From Actinomycetota bacterium (GTDB lineage: Bacteria; Actinomycetota; Aquicultoria; Aquicultorales; Aquicultoraceae): 53,646 nucleotides of DNA. The notes under the pieces are model-generated. The model was not told the DNA's origin. It made no database searches and saw only the letters and a list, made by a program, of their open reading frames with translations. How positions within the stretch are numbered: position 1 is the stretch's first letter; the number at the start of each line of letters is the position of its first letter. This document shows positions 52,577 to 53,646 of the stretch, piece by piece. Location of the stretch: contig JAGXSZ010000008.1 of NCBI GenBank assembly GCA_018333515.1, positions 1 to 53,646 of the forward strand, written 5' to 3'. Made by a program: the position numbers and the translations under genes.

Positions 52577-52610
52577 GAGAAAGCAGCCTGGGACGTTGGG
52601 CTGCTTTCTC
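52577..52610. terminator. bidirectional terminator-like hairpin
   Basis: A perfect 12-bp stem GAGAAAGCAGCC/GGCTGCTTTCTC with a 10-nt loop. It lies between box G and arsC, so it could attenuate a transcript starting at box G. Confidence 0.6.
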
Positions 52611-52688
52611 CGAGAGCAAAAGGCTGACCCAAGGAGGGCCTTATGTGGGGTCTATCACCTTTAATATAGCGGAGTCGGCAGCCCTGTT

Positions 52689-52727
52689 GGTTAAAGATTT
52701 GCAAACAAATTGTAATTATATTGTTAA
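52689..52727 (-). promoter_or_regulatory. Pho box G
   Basis: Minus strand: TTAACA (52722-52727), ATTACA (52711-52716), TTTGCA (52700-52705), TTAACC (52689-52694), 11 bp apart. Almost identical in pattern to box F. It faces arsC but could also act on the divergent regulator gene. Confidence 0.75.
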
Positions 52728-52782
52728 AGCGTCCCTTTCAAGGTCAGGATTTTCTCGCCGACCGACAGAGTTAAAGAATATT

Positions 52783-52821
52783 TTACAAAGATGAAACCCA
52801 TATTTAACCATTTTGATACAT
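52783..52821 (+). promoter_or_regulatory. Pho box H (response regulator, weaker)
   Basis: Plus strand: TTTACA (52783-52788), GAAACC (52794-52799), TTAACC (52805-52810), GATACA (52816-52821), 11 bp apart. It lies 167-205 bp upstream of the response regulator ATG and suggests autoregulation. Confidence 0.55.
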
Positions 52822-52987
52822 ATAAATACAATGATATTTAAAAATGTTAAATTATTTTGCCGGAGGTTTATCTCAATTATTCAATTTCGGCTTCGAGTAA
52901 CAAGTAACAGGCTGCGTGGGGCGCTTTGATAATTGTAAATTACCGGCGAGTACCTTACTATAGAACCGAAAGGATTTGTGAGTACAG

Positions 52988-53646
52988 ATGGCCCATATTC
53001 TCGTAATAGAAGACGACCCGCTCATACGGGAGACATTAGAATATAGCCTTAGGGGCGCCGGATTTACCGTGAGCGCGGCCGAAAACGGAATACACGGCCT
53101 TTCCAAGGTAAAAGAAAACCCACCGGACCTTGTCCTTCTCGACCTCCTCTTGCCTGAAATCGACGGCTTTGAGGTCTGCGAGAACATCCGCTCTTTCAAT
53201 GAGGATATCCCCGTCATCATGATAACCGCGCTCGACGACCGGCAGAGCAAGCTCAAAGGCTTCAGCCTCGGCGCCGACGACTACATCACAAAGCCTTTCA
53301 GTGTCGAGGAGCTGGTTGCGCGCATCAACGCGAACCTGAAGCGCGCGCATAAGCTCAATAACCAGCCGACCATAATCGAACTGGGAGACATCAAAATCGA
53401 CCCGGCCAAACACTCGGTCGCCGTCGACGGCAACGAGATCTCGCTTCGCCTTAAAGAGTTCCAACTACTTCACGTGCTCGCCTCAAAGCCCGGTGTCCTG
53501 TTCACACGTCACGATTTGGCGGCGCGCGTGTGGGGCCATGAGTTTTACTCGTCGAGCCGCACCATCGACGTGCACATAAGGCGCATCCGCAACAAAATCG
53601 AAGAGCACTCGCGCTTTTCCTTTATACAGACCGTACACGGCCTCGG
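52988..53646 (+). CDS. OmpR/PhoB-family response regulator (3' end beyond window)
   Basis: Two-component regulator of 219+ visible residues. The receiver starts MAHILVIEDDPLIRETLEYS with Asp9-Asp10 and phospho-acceptor Asp52 (LLDLLLPEIDG). MITALDD holds the conserved Thr/Ser position and ITKPFS the Lys. The winged-helix output domain (about 126-219) has LRLKEFQLLHVLASKPGVLFTRHDLAARVW and SSRTIDVHIRRIRNKIE. It is cut by the right edge just before its stop. The surrounding Pho boxes and pstS, pstB, psiE genes make it the best candidate for the PhoB/PhoP regulator. A sensor kinase probably follows. Confidence 0.92.
   Translation, partial: MAHILVIEDDPLIRETLEYSLRGAGFTVSAAENGIHGLSKVKENPPDLVLLDLLLPEIDGFEVCENIRSFNEDIPVIMITALDDRQSKLKGFSLGADDYITKPFSVEELVARINANLKRAHKLNNQPTIIELGDIKIDPAKHSVAVDGNEISLRLKEFQLLHVLASKPGVLFTRHDLAARVWGHEFYSSSRTIDVHIRRIRNKIEEHSRFSFIQTVHGL

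Larger units (their letters stand above)
52469..52987. other. divergent arsC/response-regulator region with two Pho boxes
   Basis: Holds the hairpin at 52577-52610, box G (minus) and box H (plus). No gene supported. Confidence 0.5.

Overview
The window is about 53.6 kb of a bacterial chromosome, probably from a deep-branching Actinobacteriota. I infer this from the 16S signature stretches on the left edge, the PASTA-type PBP1, the class-2 EF-G and the moderately high-GC codon use. No phage, plasmid backbone or CRISPR array is visible.

Layout. 1-1130: 5' part of a 16S rRNA gene (minus strand) with an antitermination-type leader and three tandem sigma70 promoters. 1.3-6.4 kb: tyrS, a group II intron scar, a small cassette of exported peptides between direct repeats, and a bifunctional PBP1. 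6.5-12.3 kb: a housekeeping minus-strand block (ruvC-ruvA-ruvB, pdxS-pdxT-yebC, mutM). 12.5-18.5 kb: rhomboid protease, EF-G-2, SulP transporter, and a BASS/ACR3-like exporter behind a CsoR-type palindrome. 18.9-24 kb: ArsR regulator, a seven-heme cytochrome c, a beta-propeller membrane protein and a YHS peptide. 24.3-33.9 kb: tRNA-Thr, tRNA-Tyr, small signalling proteins (MEDS, STAS) and a 1398-residue CheB-CheR-PAS-GAF-SpoIIE protein. 34-36.4 kb: a MITE-like element, galT and an orphan phnH. 36.5-53.6 kb: a phosphate-starvation region. 46.3-48.9 kb, inside it: an accessory patch with two PIN toxin-antitoxin pairs, an IS21 remnant, a TGA-interrupted lipoprotein and tRNA-Gln.

The main discovery is the 36.5-53.6 kb region. 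Eight sites carry TTAACA-like hexamers repeated at exactly 11-bp spacing, which is the architecture of PhoB/PhoP boxes. They lie upstream of pstS, psiE, an arsenate reductase, a PhoB-like response regulator, phnH and, unexpectedly, a gene set built around a P2A-type Ca2+/Mn2+-like ATPase. That set holds four Cys-less HMA_2-like domains (three small proteins and the ATPase N-terminus), two small PacL-like DUF5132 membrane proteins, and a MetK-like protein. The MetK-like protein keeps the ATP/triphosphate residues but has lost the methionine-site acids. I propose that this is a phosphate-starvation-induced metal-transport complex with a dedicated, possibly re-purposed, nucleotide enzyme. The functional link is inference; the gene order and the repeats are seen directly.

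Other recurrent structure includes a dispersed REP-like motif (GTAGCAACGTCCCC), perfect 12-23 bp terminator-like hairpins, and partner-switching parts (SpoIIE, STAS, HATPase) scattered over separate loci.
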